DNA from: Takakia lepidozioides
Lineage: Eukaryota; Streptophyta; Takakiopsida; Takakiales; Takakiaceae
Reading direction: 5' to 3'
Assembly: GCA_030704615.1 (NCBI GenBank)
Contig: CM060731.1
Location: 47,494,001 to 47,554,000 of the forward strand
Length of the DNA: 60,000 nt
Position 1 is the first letter of the stretch. Each line of letters starts with the position of its first letter. This document shows positions 1 to 12,073 of the stretch, piece by piece. A program made the translations under genes and the position numbers. The notes below the pieces were generated by a model. It was not told where the DNA came from. It ran no database searches and saw only the letters and a list, made by a program, of their open reading frames with translations.

Positions 1-1093
1 TTTCTTTAAGGATATATATAAATATTCAAATAAAAAAACACAAATACAAATTCTTAACCATCATCTACCAACAAATTTGGAAGTATCCAAAGGCCTCAAA
101 CATCTAGGCATAAACATTTTAAGTTATCGCCTAGTAGAACTCTAGCAAAAGTGCTCAAGCTTGTACATGTCTTGGTTCATGTGGTAATGTGTTTCCAACA
201 TTTTATTTGTGAATCAACTTCAATTAGCTACAAGCAAGTGGTTTGCTTTGGGCCAGCTATCTTTGAATATGTGCACTCTTAAATATGATGGAGTTTGTTA
301 TAACAAATTGAGTGAAGTGTGAAATCCACTGAAGAAGTGGTTGGAAAATATATCGGATGGGAAGAACAGCGAGAATATATCTTGTACCTTGATCCTTCAT
401 GTTCAAAGTAATTCTCTTTGACATCATAAACTTGCGATTAGAATGTGATTCAGGTTTAATCCCTAACTGCTTTTCTACTTTGCACTTTGTGGCCAACAAC
501 TAAGAGTCTGAGGAAAGCTGACATTCACTAAGTATAGTGATGCAAAGTTGTGGCAAATCCATACGAACCACCCACTGTTTATTATCAAATGATGCTTTGA
601 AGTAAAGATAAATTGGTGGAATTTTGCAAGTCGGTTCCTGGGCCGTTCTATCTTTCATGTATTACATGAACAAGATACCATCACTTCCAATCGTATATCC
701 AACTGGTAAAAGATGGCTTGAGTGGTTCCTGGAGTTATATCCACTATTTATGATAACACGTCGCAAGTCGTAAGACCGACTTGTCAGTACATTCCCTCAC
801 TGGCTATTCATCACTACAAGTCGTATACAACAACTTAGTTGTTGTGTGACGCTCCAATGTCAATGTAGCACGTGACTATCCAGAACAAAATATGGATACC
901 ACGTCCGATCCCGAGGATATACCACGCGTGCGCAGCAACAACATTAATGAGTTAGTAAAGTCGGTAAAATCGGTCAAAAATCAATAATATTACAGGTCAA
1001 AGTCGAAGTCAAAAACCTGTGCGATTTGTTTGGTTGCGCCACGTGCCCCCTCCACGAAATTCCTAAACTAGTGACATGAACAACTTGTCTCAT
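1..1093. other. Intergenic, no gene seen
   Basis: AT-rich DNA with only short ORFs that lack recognisable motifs. I see no RNA gene or clear element before the solo LTR that starts at 1094. Confidence 0.5.
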
Positions 1094-1803
1094 TGTCGCG
1101 GCCCTTTGTCTTGAGGGCCGGGGGTCGGGACACAAGAGAGGCTGCCCTTGTGGTGGGGGCATCGGCATCAAATATGAAAGGGGAATGAAGCACCCTTGAG
1201 TGCCGAAGGCACTCAAGAGGCGGAGGCGCTCACTAGGTGGAGCCTTGCAAACCGGGTTGCGGTGGGGGGGCTCCACGAGGGGTGGTGGTAGCTTAGGGAG
1301 TCATAGTGGGGGTGACATATGACTCACCATGAGGCTAAGGCCTTGTGGTGGGAGTCGTGGGAAGCCTTGGGACTCACCACGGTCCATTGGGGCCGTGGTG
1401 GGTGGGCCAAGACTCACCGCGACTCATCACATGGAGTCAAGGGTCGAGGTGGTGGTGCATCAGATTTGGACTTGGCTGTTTGTGGAACCCCGCGGACACC
1501 TAAAGAAGTATATATAGGGAGTAGTAACCCCAAGAACGGTGCAAGCCTGTTGGTGACCAAAAGTTATTAAGCGTGCGAACCGGAAAGCGACCAAGGTGTG
1601 GGAAGCTGTTCCGGACTACCAACAACCAAAAGGAATTTCCATTAGGCCCAAAGTGTGTGAGGGTCTCGTGGAGGAGCAAAGGGGGACCGTTATGCCCCGG
1701 TGAGCAGCCGAAGCTCCGAGTCGGCCCGACGGACAGTTTAGGAGTTACGCGCGCGCATTGAAGCAAATAACTATGACTTGTTACCAAAGTGAGGTGCGCG
1801 ACA
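1094..1803 (+). mobile_element. Solo LTR of the Ty3/gypsy family found intact at 35.6-42.5 kb
   Basis: The segment begins TGTCGCGGCCC and ends GTGCGCGACA. These are the same terminal inverted repeats (TGTCGC/GCGACA) as the two LTRs at 35647-36375 and 41728-42458, and the internal sequence is collinear with them. It includes the TATATA stretch near 1508 and the repeated CTCACC/GGTGGG motifs. No primer-binding site or gag follows it, so it reads as a solo LTR left by LTR-LTR recombination. It differs from the intact LTRs at many scattered positions and is clearly older. The flanking 5-mers (CTCAT and CTGAC) do not form a perfect target duplication. The ORFs in it on both strands are shadows. 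Confidence 0.85.
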
Positions 1804-4800
1804 CTGACACTACTCCACTGCTATGACCAAATGAACTAGTCTCTTAGCGCTAGTGCCCCCCCAGGTCACAAAGTCAGCTACGACTGGTTTTGCAGTCGTT
1901 TTGGACAGACTTCATATAATTAGTGCAACAAAGTGTGGAGGGCCACACACATATATGCCAGAGTCTTGCAAAATCTAGTAAATTGTGCATAGTAGTGGAA
2001 TGCCTACAAATATTAAAGAGATCATTGAGCATAAAGCTCAAACTCTAGCGAATCAAAGCAGGAATTGAATTGTGAAATTCAAGGAAGAAGTCATTGGAAA
2101 ATAGACCGACAAGGGAATAAGTGCATAAATACATCATATACCTAAACTAAACCAATTCGTAGCTCACTATTACTCCTTTATCTTGAGTGTCCACTCCATT
2201 GGGGCAGTTGCATAATTGGGTGGATCAAAAGCGGCACATGTTGAGTCCACTGAAAGTCCATGGATTTTTATTTTTTTTGAGTCTATTGATTTCAGTTTAT
2301 TTTTTAAAGATCAATAGTAATATACATAATATTTTTAGTAAAGAGTCCCTCCTCAAAAATTGAAAACATTCTTTACTAGATATGTTAATCTTTAATTTGA
2401 AAAAACATTTAGATGTCAAAATCTAGAGTTTACAACCACTTGTCCATATATCACTTGACACTTCTAGATTATAGGTTTGGATGCTTTTTTAGTAAAAGTC
2501 GTCACCTCAAAAACCAAAAACATAAGATGTTATGGACTAGAGCAAATCAACTTGTTTTTATTTGCAAAATAGTTCATAGCTCTCAATTCCTAAGATAATT
2601 AGTCCACATAAAAGTTGGGTTGGATTTAAAAATGGTACCCCTAGTATGTTTTCTTTTGTGCCAGTGTATGAGTGTACATGATGTTTTTTCAGTCCATAAG
2701 ATTTTATGTGTAACATCTGCACTCCACAGTAATCAACTTAAAAAGTCCATGGCTCTGTTGTTGGACAAATATGGGTAAAACCATGGAGGGAGGTCACTGC
2801 AGAAACTGCATGTTACACAAAACTGAACACCCAATCCTGCAAATACCCATTGATATCTGTAGAATATATGCCGCAAATTCAGGCCTATGTGACAGCAGTG
2901 GTGACCATGCGCAATCAAACCAAGGAGCTAAGTTCGTAAGACCAAAATGTTCTTGGTCGACATGTGTGAGACCCTACATTTGTCCAATGACGACCACATT
3001 CATTTGAATAGTATTGATCTAATTCATGAAAAATGTATATCATGTCATATCTGGAGTTTCCATCATATGCGTGGAGCTAATGTGAGATCTATGTTTTGCA
3101 TGATTTCAATCAATAAATCTTTGACAATGACAATGCATTGCATATGCAATTATCTCTATGATGCTCTATATATGCCTGCCAATCATTTCACTTGCAAAAC
3201 TGAAGAGATCTATTATAAGCTTGCTAATCATGGATTTCACATGATTAGCGGGAAAAAAATTAGCCATTCATCCAATTTGACTCATAGATACACCTAACAT
3301 ATGATGGAGACGATGTGACTCTTTTCTATAAGTAGTACATGAATGAAGAAGGTTTTATAAAAGAAAATCAACTAAAATGTCAAGTATTCATTGGGCATGT
3401 CTAATATTATCAGCTTGTAACATAGTCGCCTTAAAACTGGATGATCAGAGTAAAGTATGGTTGTCATCCGATATTGTGTTGGCGAAACTTTAAAATTCAG
3501 TGCTGGTTAGTCATGTATTATTTAGGATTTTATTGACGAGATAAAACCACTGGTCTCTAAAATCAAAAATTTGTCAATCTATATGTTGTAGTCTCCCAAC
3601 AGGCAATCCTCTACTATGAGCAATTGCAGCTATATTCAACAATTTTGTTGGTGAAATAAATAAAATGCCACTGCTACTAGTACTGGAAAAAAACGTTGCA
3701 TTGAATAGCTGCCATATTTTGAGACACGTAATATTCACTTGCAAATTATCTTATAACAGTGTCACATTGAATACATGAACTGGCAGTTTGAGAGTACATC
3801 TCATTTGGGCACTATTATATATGGTAGTTAAAATAAATTAGAATCGTAGACGAAACCGTATTCCTCGCTCCAAAACTCTGACTCCGGTCTGGAGACATGA
3901 TTCAATTTTATTTGCTAAAGCATTAGCCCTACCACACAAATATGCAACTGACAGGGTTTTAAATGTGAATAAGGTTACCCAGCTTAGAGAGTTAAACATG
4001 TGTTTTGATGCGAACGAAGGCTTTGGGTTGTGCAATGCATCTCTTTCGTTCTAGAAAACACCAATTTATTCTCTCCATGAGACCCAATTTCGTTGTGAAA
4101 GCAATACCCATGACATTCTGAACAATTATTGACATCACTTTAACATAAATATGGTAAGTTAGCTTACCTAGTTTAGCTGTGTTTTGTTTGCAAAATAAGT
4201 TTTGAGGTAGTATGTTGTCTTCCCTCACTCCAAAAGGCACCAATCGCCACTCTAAAGTAGTTTTGTTTGCAAAAGCCACATATTTATGTCACCCCAAGTT
4301 GTGATTGACTGAGATTTAAATGCAATCAAGTGACGCAACCCACATAGTTGATCTGATGTTTTGCCTACGGAAATCATTATTTACCAGTAGCACGATTCAG
4401 GTTGATATGCCATTTAAATGCATCTTTATGTTTCTCTTTGGTAAGACGTGTTTCCCCCTAATAGTATTTGACTTACATTCAGTTTAGATTTATTTTTTCA
4501 TATGGCATGAAATGTTGGTCATGAGGGTTCGTCTACATGGATAAATGAGAAATAGCTTTACTCTACTGAGACATTTTTGGATTAACACAGTTCTAACCAT
4601 TCATCCATTATCTTCAACTTCTTAGTAATGAATCTCACGAGGGAACTCAAGCTGCTATCTTTATCATGTGCATTTGAATCAAAAGTAACATATCTGTCTT
4701 TCGTTGGATGATGGATCTCATGAAACTCGCAAGCTTGAATGACAACAATATTGGTTACTATCATTTTTTCGGATGAGAGCATTGTTAAGCGTTTGACATG

Positions 4801-4893
4801 CACATATCATCTTTATTGGTTATCATATTTACACATATCATTGGAGGCGGCTCTTTCTAAGGCCATGCAATATATCAATTATAGAGTATTAGG
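1804..4893. other. Intergenic, no gene seen
   Basis: About 3.1 kb of AT-rich DNA. ORFs are at most 116 codons, overlap on both strands and show no family motif. I could not identify a transposon end, RNA gene or splice-linked gene here. Confidence 0.45.
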
Positions 4894-5050
4894 ATAACTA
4901 AGTGGTAGCCCAATGGGCACATACCACCTCAGAAGTGGTTGAGGGCTCAATCCACCGATTGGTGTCACAAAGGTGTCCACCTTCCTGCTGGAAGGCACTA
5001 GCCCTTTGGGATCAAGAGACACCATAATTTACGCTTCCTTCGGGAGACGT
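4894..5050 (+). mobile_element. tRNA-derived SINE-like element
   Basis: A pol III-type A box (TAGCCCAATGGG) is followed about 35 bases later by a B box (GGCTCAATCC). This is the spacing of a tRNA-derived SINE head. A short body with CTTCCTGCTGGAAGG follows and ends in a T-rich stretch near 5054. It resembles plant Au-type SINEs in layout. Ends are approximate, and I could not define a target duplication or a cloverleaf. Confidence 0.4.
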
Positions 5051-5069
5051 CATATTTTATTGTTAGAGG

Positions 5070-5262
5070 AATATGTAGTGCAATTTCATTAACATGAGGG
5101 ATTCTTTTGAAGGTCCAAAATTAAGAGATGGAGGGTCGGATGAATGGGATGGCGTAGAAAGGGGTGTGGATAGTGGTAATATATAGAGCAATTTCATTAA
5201 CGAGGGATTCTTTTGAAGGTCCAAAACTAAGAGATAGAGGGTCGGAAGTGGGTAGGGGTAAT
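5070..5262 (+). repeat. Imperfect tandem duplication, about 115-bp unit
   Basis: The block containing GCAATTTCATTAAC, GAGGGATTCTTTTGAAGG and GAGGGTCGGA occurs twice, at about 5080-5145 and 5188-5250. Small indels separate the copies (for example ACATGAGGG against ACGAGGG). No coding role is visible. Confidence 0.8.
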
Positions 5263-7824
5263 TTGGCTTGTGAGGTGTCAAGTAAAGCGAGAAAGAAGGA
5301 ATGGAGGCCGCGTAGAAGCTAGCATAGAAGTAGGAGAGTGGGCCCCACTTGTAGTTCTAGAGCTTTCCATAAGTAGGATGAGACGGTGGGCCTCAGAGGT
5401 TGGCTAATGTGGTGCCTTGGTTCTAGAACCATCGTAGCACAAGCTCAGGACTTCACAGTTGGTGCCAACTGGGATCGTCGAACGGCTCTTGAAGGTGGAG
5501 CCCAGTGGATAGCGCAGCGTTTAGGGCTGGTGAAGGCTGGTGAATGTCAAATTGGGCCAGTGGGATCGTGCGACAGTTTGTAGGAAACCAGCATTTAGGA
5601 CTCGTGAATGAGTCACTTCGGATTAGGCAACGGTTGGGCTCGGGTGTGCAGTGATGCCGGAGAGATTAATTATTCTATATGCTAACTAACACACACTCAT
5701 CTTACTCTTGAAATTTCTGCCTACAATCCAAAACCCGCATTTTAGATATGTGGCTTTGATGTTCAATTGCACTCTTACACTCATGTACTTTGTTGTATGG
5801 TAATTTAGATACGTGCTCCACTGTTTTGCTCTACTTTTGTGAATACTGTACTATGCTACAACTTTTTGTACCTATTTAAATATTTATATTTGTAGAGAGA
5901 ACATTTTTGTCCATAGGACCTAGATCTACTATTTAATAGAAATGTCAATAAGGGTTCATAAATGAGGATTAGATGGTGGTTGCTAAAAGCGAGAGTTAAG
6001 TTATGGAGGGATGCCCTATTGCATGGCATGCCTCGATGATGATTGTTTTTTTTAATTAGTTTGTTTTATGAGCCTGTTTCGTTCTCGTTCATGTTATATA
6101 TTTACATTTATGTTACATATGTATCGAGGCAAGGCCGTGGAAGAAATTTTATTTGGAATTGTTTAAACCATGAGCCCACCATAAGGCACACACACCTTAG
6201 TGGTCATCCTAGAGTATACCAAGTAATAAGTGCAATATGGCTTATCGTGAAGGGACAATAATAAGCAGTGAAAGTGGAGTCGTGAAGCCTTCGAAGAAAT
6301 CTTGACATGCTACTAGTTGATATCACCTACCTACCTACGACCTGAGCTCGCTAATGCCATTGAGCATTAGCAGCCTTAAAAAAACTGCAACAGAACCACT
6401 GAGTTGCACCCAAACACGCCTACACCATCTACATCAAGGCTGCCATTCTGCTACGAATGCAGCACAACACCAAAAATGCCTCAAACTTTGGCTTTAGTGG
6501 TGCATTTCTACCTCTACAAAATGCCCAGTTGTGCCAGTTAGCTACACAAAAGCTTATACAAAATCTGCAGCAACCACATTAAGTCGCACTAACAGGGAAA
6601 CAAAATTTGCAACAAATCAAGGGCCTACACTAGCAACCCTACCCGAATGAGAGCAATGTCAATTTACATAATCTACTTATAGGTTCCTCAAACACCAACA
6701 GAGCTAGATTTAGGCCTACATGGTCCACATAATATAAAGCACTACCTAGACCGCATCCGATATTACAACCACCATTGGCCCTGGACGTCAATGTCCATGT
6801 CCGAATAAAAATGGTGGTGCACAACCACCTGCACCAACCTCTCCTTCCAGACCAACTTTTACTTGCTTGCAAGTTGCTTGCAAGGTACACACTACCTAAT
6901 ACAACCTCTTCATGCAGATAACTAGCATAAACCCCCCTACACCTAAAGTAGTTAGGGTATTCAGAATGAAACAAAGAGAAACTACAAATGAAGGAAAATG
7001 CACAAAATTAGGAACCTGTGGTGATGCACACGCCAGACTTTTTAGTCTCATTGTGGGAACGGGCAGAATTCTCAAAGTGTGACCAAACCTTATTCCTCAA
7101 CAATGCATTCACTTCAGGAGGAAAACCTGGTGGATGGTCCTCATCCTTTCGCTCAACCCACCCCAGGATTTCGGTTGCTTACCGTCTCCACATATATCGA
7201 AAGTTAGTCGGCCCAAGAAATGAAGGCCACATGACACCCACACGAGTCTGTCAACTCTAGTAGATAGTCATCGTTACAAACCCCAAGTAACTTGACAATC
7301 TGTTCTATAGATGCACCCAAACTCCCCATCCAGTGAGGGTCCAATGACCGACGACTGTAGCCTCGGCGATTAGATGACCAGGTGGTGGGGGAGGGGAATC
7401 TCCAGACCCCATTATTAATCATACCAAAGCTAAAATATGAGGGATCCTAAAGGACAAATAACAATTCATAACACTGACATTAGCTGCAATGCCTCGATGA
7501 GCCCACACTTCCTAAGAGCTTCCTGAAGGTGATAGCTAGTAGGTGCAAGCAATGCATGATATAGCACCTATACAGCCAAACACAAAGCGAGACAAAGCCC
7601 CAGTTTACAACAATGTGTGGGAGAGAAGCGTGAAGCTCCAGCAACAACAACAAGCACATGAACAACGGACACATGTGAGAAGGTCCCACAACCAAGACAC
7701 AAAAGCGTGCAAAACAAACACGATGTCAAGATACCGCGGAAGGCCAGTCGATAAACAACTGTGGGTAGCTTCTCGGCCCTTTCTACGGCCTAGATTTCAG
7801 GAATTTCTGCCAAAATCTGGAAAA
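5263..7824. other. Intergenic; possible retrotransposon primer-binding remnant near 5459
   Basis: No convincing gene. At 5457-5480 the sequence TTGGTGCCAACTGGGATCG resembles the TTGGCGCC-type primer-binding region that follows many plant Ty3/gypsy LTRs, but I cannot define an LTR around it. The ORF at 6639-6974 on the minus strand has no recognisable domain. Confidence 0.35.
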
Positions 7825-8077
7825 GATACTAAAGTTCAACTAATGACAAGCCCGTTTTGGGCTCGATGGGCATTTAAGGGTTAAAGACACTCTCCCAACG
7901 GTCTATAAATTCCCTTGTCCATTATTACACAAATTACGTCTTAGGTGTGGAAATATATTAAAGTTTAACTAATGACAAGCCTGTTTTGGGGTTGATAGGC
8001 GATTAAGGGTTAAAGACATTGTCTCAATAGTCTATAAATTCCCTTGTCCATTATTACACAAATAATGTCTTAGGTGT
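7825..8077 (+). repeat. Tandem duplication, about 130-bp unit
   Basis: Two collinear copies (about 7825-7947 and 7955-8077) share AACTAATGACAAGCC, GATTAAGGGTTAAAGACA or its variant, GTCTATAAATTCCCTTGTCC and CATTATTACACAAAT. They differ by scattered substitutions. A pyrimidine tract of mixed T and CT follows at 8105-8160. Confidence 0.85.
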
Positions 8078-8246
8078 ATTACACTGACTTTCTCCATACC
8101 ATTTTCTACATACTTTTTCTTTTTTTCTTTTTTTCTTTTCTTTTTTTTCGTTTTTTCTTTAAAAGAAGGGAAGAGCCAATCAGGTTTTTTCTTCTAGGTA
8201 AAAGGGAAGGAACCATTACTTGGAAGAATGATTGGAATTCAAGAAG

Positions 8247-8400
8247 TACAGAGTGGCCCGTGGTAAGCCATTCAATGCATTGGCCTATGGGTCTGGGGTT
8301 CAAACCCCTGTATGTTTTCCCCTCTCTGCCTTTGGGCTGGAGTTTTGCCCTATTTGCCTTCTTGGCCTTGATATTGGGGGCTTATTCAACTAGCTGTTCT
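8247..8400 (+). mobile_element. tRNA-derived SINE-like element
   Basis: A consensus B box, GGTTCAAACCC, lies at about 8298-8308. About 35 bases upstream is an A-box-like TGGCCCGTGG. The tail reads TTGCCTTCTTGGCC and ends in AT-rich DNA. The head plus short pyrimidine-rich body is the layout of plant tRNA-derived SINEs. The ORF over it (8074-8409) is incidental. No target duplication could be fixed by eye. Confidence 0.45.
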
Positions 8401-8453
8401 ATTAATTAATAGATCTATGGTTCATGTTTACGTCTTTTTTTGGGGCCGTACAT

Positions 8454-8910
8454 GTGCAGAGCCCACTAAAGTACGTTCTAACTTAATAAGAAATCCACCT
8501 TACAACAATCCGCTCCCTACAACTATTATCACTAATAAACGGTAACTGGAATCCAACCCTCCCTCGACGTCCTAGGTACCTATGTACCTTAGATGCCCTT
8601 TATACCTTAGGTACCAGCAGGCGCAGCCTATCTTCTTTATAGGGCCTACCTGGGCAGTAGCCAGTGAGAAGAAGTGGCTCTTAGTTACGCAGGCTTTGGC
8701 CGGAGTCTTCTCTCTCTCTATCTAACTTAGTAAGTAGTAACTTAGTAAGTAGTAAGAGGGAGGAGAGGAGCGTGCTCTCTCCTTTATATACCCTCTCGAG
8801 GCGGCGCCCCCAACCCCATCAAGCGGTGGGGGGACGTTTCTAGAAGGTTGCCCAACACATGTCACCCCTAGAAACCACCACTTGACTACTCTACTTACCC
8901 AATTTGGCGC
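8454..8910 (+). mobile_element. Decayed LTR-like segment with TTGGCGCC primer-site remnant
   Basis: The segment starts TGTGCAGAGCCCAC and contains a TATATA box near 8783. It ends CCCA followed by ATTTGGCGCCAGAAC (8898-8912), the arrangement of an LTR end next to a tRNA-Lys-type primer site in many plant Ty3/gypsy elements. A similar start (TGCAGAGCCCACCAAAG) with TATATAG occurs at 20347-20415. No gag or pol follows here. The identification rests on these landmarks only. Confidence 0.3.
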
Positions 8911-9293
8911 CAGAACCATCCTCCATTTAATAGCCGTCGCCTTCCTACTTGTCTTTTTTTGGACCCCCCTATAAAGGGGTTATTTCTTACTATACAGTCG
9001 ACCCTGCTTTAATGTTAGGCCTCTAGAGTATGAATTCTAGCAGATAGCTAGGTATTACATATAACCGGAAAGCAGGGCAAATTTTCGTAAATTAACATTT
9101 ACAAGAGGCAGAGTAAACCAGGTTATGCCAATGAAAGATAACATTTAATCATTGACTAGGTTGGAAATATGAAAAAATGTCGGTTTGTCGAGAAATAGAA
9201 TGCCTATCTAAAATCACTTCCTTCTGGATTGCTAACCACTTCAGGAGACAAGCCCTAGTGTTTTGCTGCGCAAGATGTAAATATAAAGTGTGG

Positions 9294-9695
9294 ATGGCAG
9301 CTTGAACCTCATGAATGGATGAATGGATGGATGGATTCTCAGCTTGAACCTCACAAATGGATGAATGGATGCTCTATTTTGGATGAGCATGAATGGAATC
9401 TAACTACTGTGGAGGTGAGTTAACACTATAAAGAGTAGGATAAACTAACAATTAACCACTTAACACTCTTGACATGGTTTCTAGTGGCAGCTTGAACCTC
9501 ATGAATGGATGAATGGATGGATGGATGGATGCTCAGCTTGAACCTCATAAATGGATGAATGAATGCTCTATTTTGGATGAGCATGAATGGAATCTAACTA
9601 CTATGGAGGTGAGTTAACACTATAAACTAACAATTATGGGGATGAGTAGGATAACTAACAATTAACCACTTAACACTCTTGACATGGTTTCTAGT
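9294..9695 (+). repeat. Tandem duplication, about 200-bp unit, with ATGGATGA microsatellite
   Basis: Two copies (about 9296-9484 and 9486-9695) share GGCAGCTTGAACCTCATGAA, runs of ATGGATGG, CTCTATTTTGGATGAGCATG and CTTGACATGGTTTCTAGT. The second copy carries an extra ACTAACAATT segment. The ATGGATGA core suggests slippage plus segmental duplication. Confidence 0.85.
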
Positions 9696-12073
9696 GTATG
9701 TTTTTGCAGAGTATCAAAACCATAACACCTACAGTGAAATAACACATAAGCAGGTAACAGTAAGCCAGGGTCGACTGTCTATACCCCTTTTTAGTGCCAA
9801 CTTCCCATTGACAGGGCCCACACAAACTTGGGGGCTTATTGGCCTGGAAAGGGGGCTTAATTTCCCGAGCTGGGGCTGGTGTTGCATTGGGGAAAAAAAG
9901 GAAGTATGGCTAAGCTGCTATCATCCATTCTACATTCATGCATTGGTCATCCAGGTTTTGAATTACAAGCCGCCAACTTTCCCGCAGCTACCATCGTTGA
10001 CTATTATTACAAGCATTTTACCGCGTTGCGCGCTGGCCCCCGGAAAGCACAACATTTACACGGGAAAGGTGGCCGGCGGCAGCGGCCGCCGAGACTCAGG
10101 CCGCTGTCGGACATCTCTGGCATGTTGACCGGCGGCACGTGCCGCCCTGTAGCCCCGCAGTGATATACCGCCCGGGAAAGTCGCCTAGAAACCACCTCGG
10201 AAACCTCCCCGCCGCCACAGGTCAACTCAGGTGGCGCTTTACAGATGTCGCCTGGACAATGTCGAGGTGCCACATTCCGTCACCTCGCCTCTTTATCACC
10301 TCAATCCCATTAACTACAGTTAATGCGTACTTAATGTCTAGTTAACGGCCCAAAAAGTGTAATTTTCATGCCAGCGGTGCATGGATGGATGATTACATTA
10401 ATATGTGCCTTCTAGAAGCTTCGATACCGTGTTCACGCGTGGGTGACACGATGAATGCGTTGCAGGCCTTTTATCGTCGGTAAGGGCCCCTCGGCCGGAG
10501 ACTTTATACTGTACTTGAAGAAGGGCTAAAATCCATCGGCCCAGATTAGAGCACGTGGGACCGTTATCTTCAGAGTCGTTTCCCACGTGGCAATAGTCTA
10601 GAGTGTCAAGTAGAACTCCAGGGGATTGGCCGGCAGCAGCATTTGCAGTGTCGGTCACGTACACGGGTTAGGCGAAGCAGGCTCGAGCACGTGGCAGCGG
10701 CCGCACCTCTGGACCCCTCCGGGTCACACAGGACAAGGAAAAAGTGCGCGGTTTCCCACACCGCGCGAGACGCGATTTCAGCGATTTGTGGGTGCCGGTG
10801 GTTTACCCGCCCCTTAATTCCTCATTAGTGACCTTATCGGCGGCATTAGGAACGCCAGCTGCGGGATTAGTAAGAGGTTAGTAGAAGGTTAATGATAACG
10901 GTGGGGATGTAGTCAGCAGTAGATCAGGCGGTTCGTGGAGACACACGTATGGCAGGGCTGGCAGGATAGACCGTTTCAGTAGGTGTGTTTAGGGCGTACT
11001 CTGACCGTCCGATGATTATGCTGGTGTAAGGTCGTTAGTCGTTACAGTTGTCCCGAATAATGTATATTGAAGCCAATTACTATAAATAAATATATAAATA
11101 AATACAAATGTGTGGTTGGGTAGCAATGTGGGGAAACAGGCGCAAGGGTCATGTGACTCCGCTTTCCATGCCGGCCATGGGAAGCCACATCCATCCGTCC
11201 GTCCGTCCATTTCCCATTCATCCCATTCTTTTCGGCTCACCGGGCCGCCATTACTGAAACGGAGCGGAGTGGATGAATCCCAGCTGCCCCGTGCAAAAGC
11301 ATGAACGACAAATCAAGGTTGGGTAGTTCTACTTTCATCCACGAAGGACAGTGGAGGTGGAGTCGCCGGTGGGGTGGCGGCTAGATTTGACCCAAAAGCT
11401 GACCCGGTAAAGAATGGGGTTGGGCACATGGGGCATGATGGGCATGGGGCAGGAGGCATGGGGCATGGCGGCATTCTTCTTCTTCTTCATTCCGCTTCCG
11501 GCTTCCAGTCAATGGGACAGGGCAGGCCATAGATCGCCGTGCCCTAGGGATTGATTGCAAGGAAGGCAGCAGATCGGGCCGGGAAGATAACTTGATCTGC
11601 CTAGAAGTTGGTGGAAGCATCTTGGCTTCATTGCAAGGATTGTAGCGGCGGGTAGAGAGCACCTCCCGTCTGCGGATGTTGTAGAAAACAGGTTTGCGAA
11701 TGGTGGAGAAGGAAATCTGTTGATCACATCTTCCGCGAGTTGGTTAGTAAGCAGATGCTTGTCTTAGGGTTTCACTCATTGTTGCCCGTGCTGTTGAAAA
11801 CCACAGATGTGCTGTGAGTTGTGTAAGTGCGTTGCCGCGTGACCCGACTACCAGTTTTTGACGGGGGGAGTTTGGGGCAGGTTGACGGTCTGGTTCCGGT
11901 GCTGAGCTTATTTTAAGTTTCTGTATAATAGTCCTTTGGTGACTGGATTTGCCTGTACCCAGGTTAGCTTTGGTGTTGAGAGTTTTTGGGGAATCGAAGC
12001 TGTTGGGGGAAACAGGAAGCGGGTCCGGTGTTTCAGATGAACGTGGCCTGGTTATAGATCAGAAGCAGGATCT
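9696..12073. other. Intergenic and upstream region of the CDPK gene
   Basis: No protein family is recognisable in the ORFs here. The part nearest the CDPK (about 11700-12073) should hold its 5' untranslated region. It contains possible splice-like signals but none that I can fix. Simple repeats (TCCGTCCGTCCGTCC) lie near 11193-11207, and an ATAAATAA run lies near 11085-11105. Confidence 0.4.

Noticed and set aside
7768-7795. U2 snRNA-like text (CTTCTCGGCCCTTTCTACGGCC)
   Set aside because: Only the first part resembles U2. The branch-point recognition and downstream stems are absent, so I treat it as chance.
8106-8303. Lys-rich minus-strand ORF
   Set aside because: It is the translation of a pyrimidine tract and a SINE-like element.
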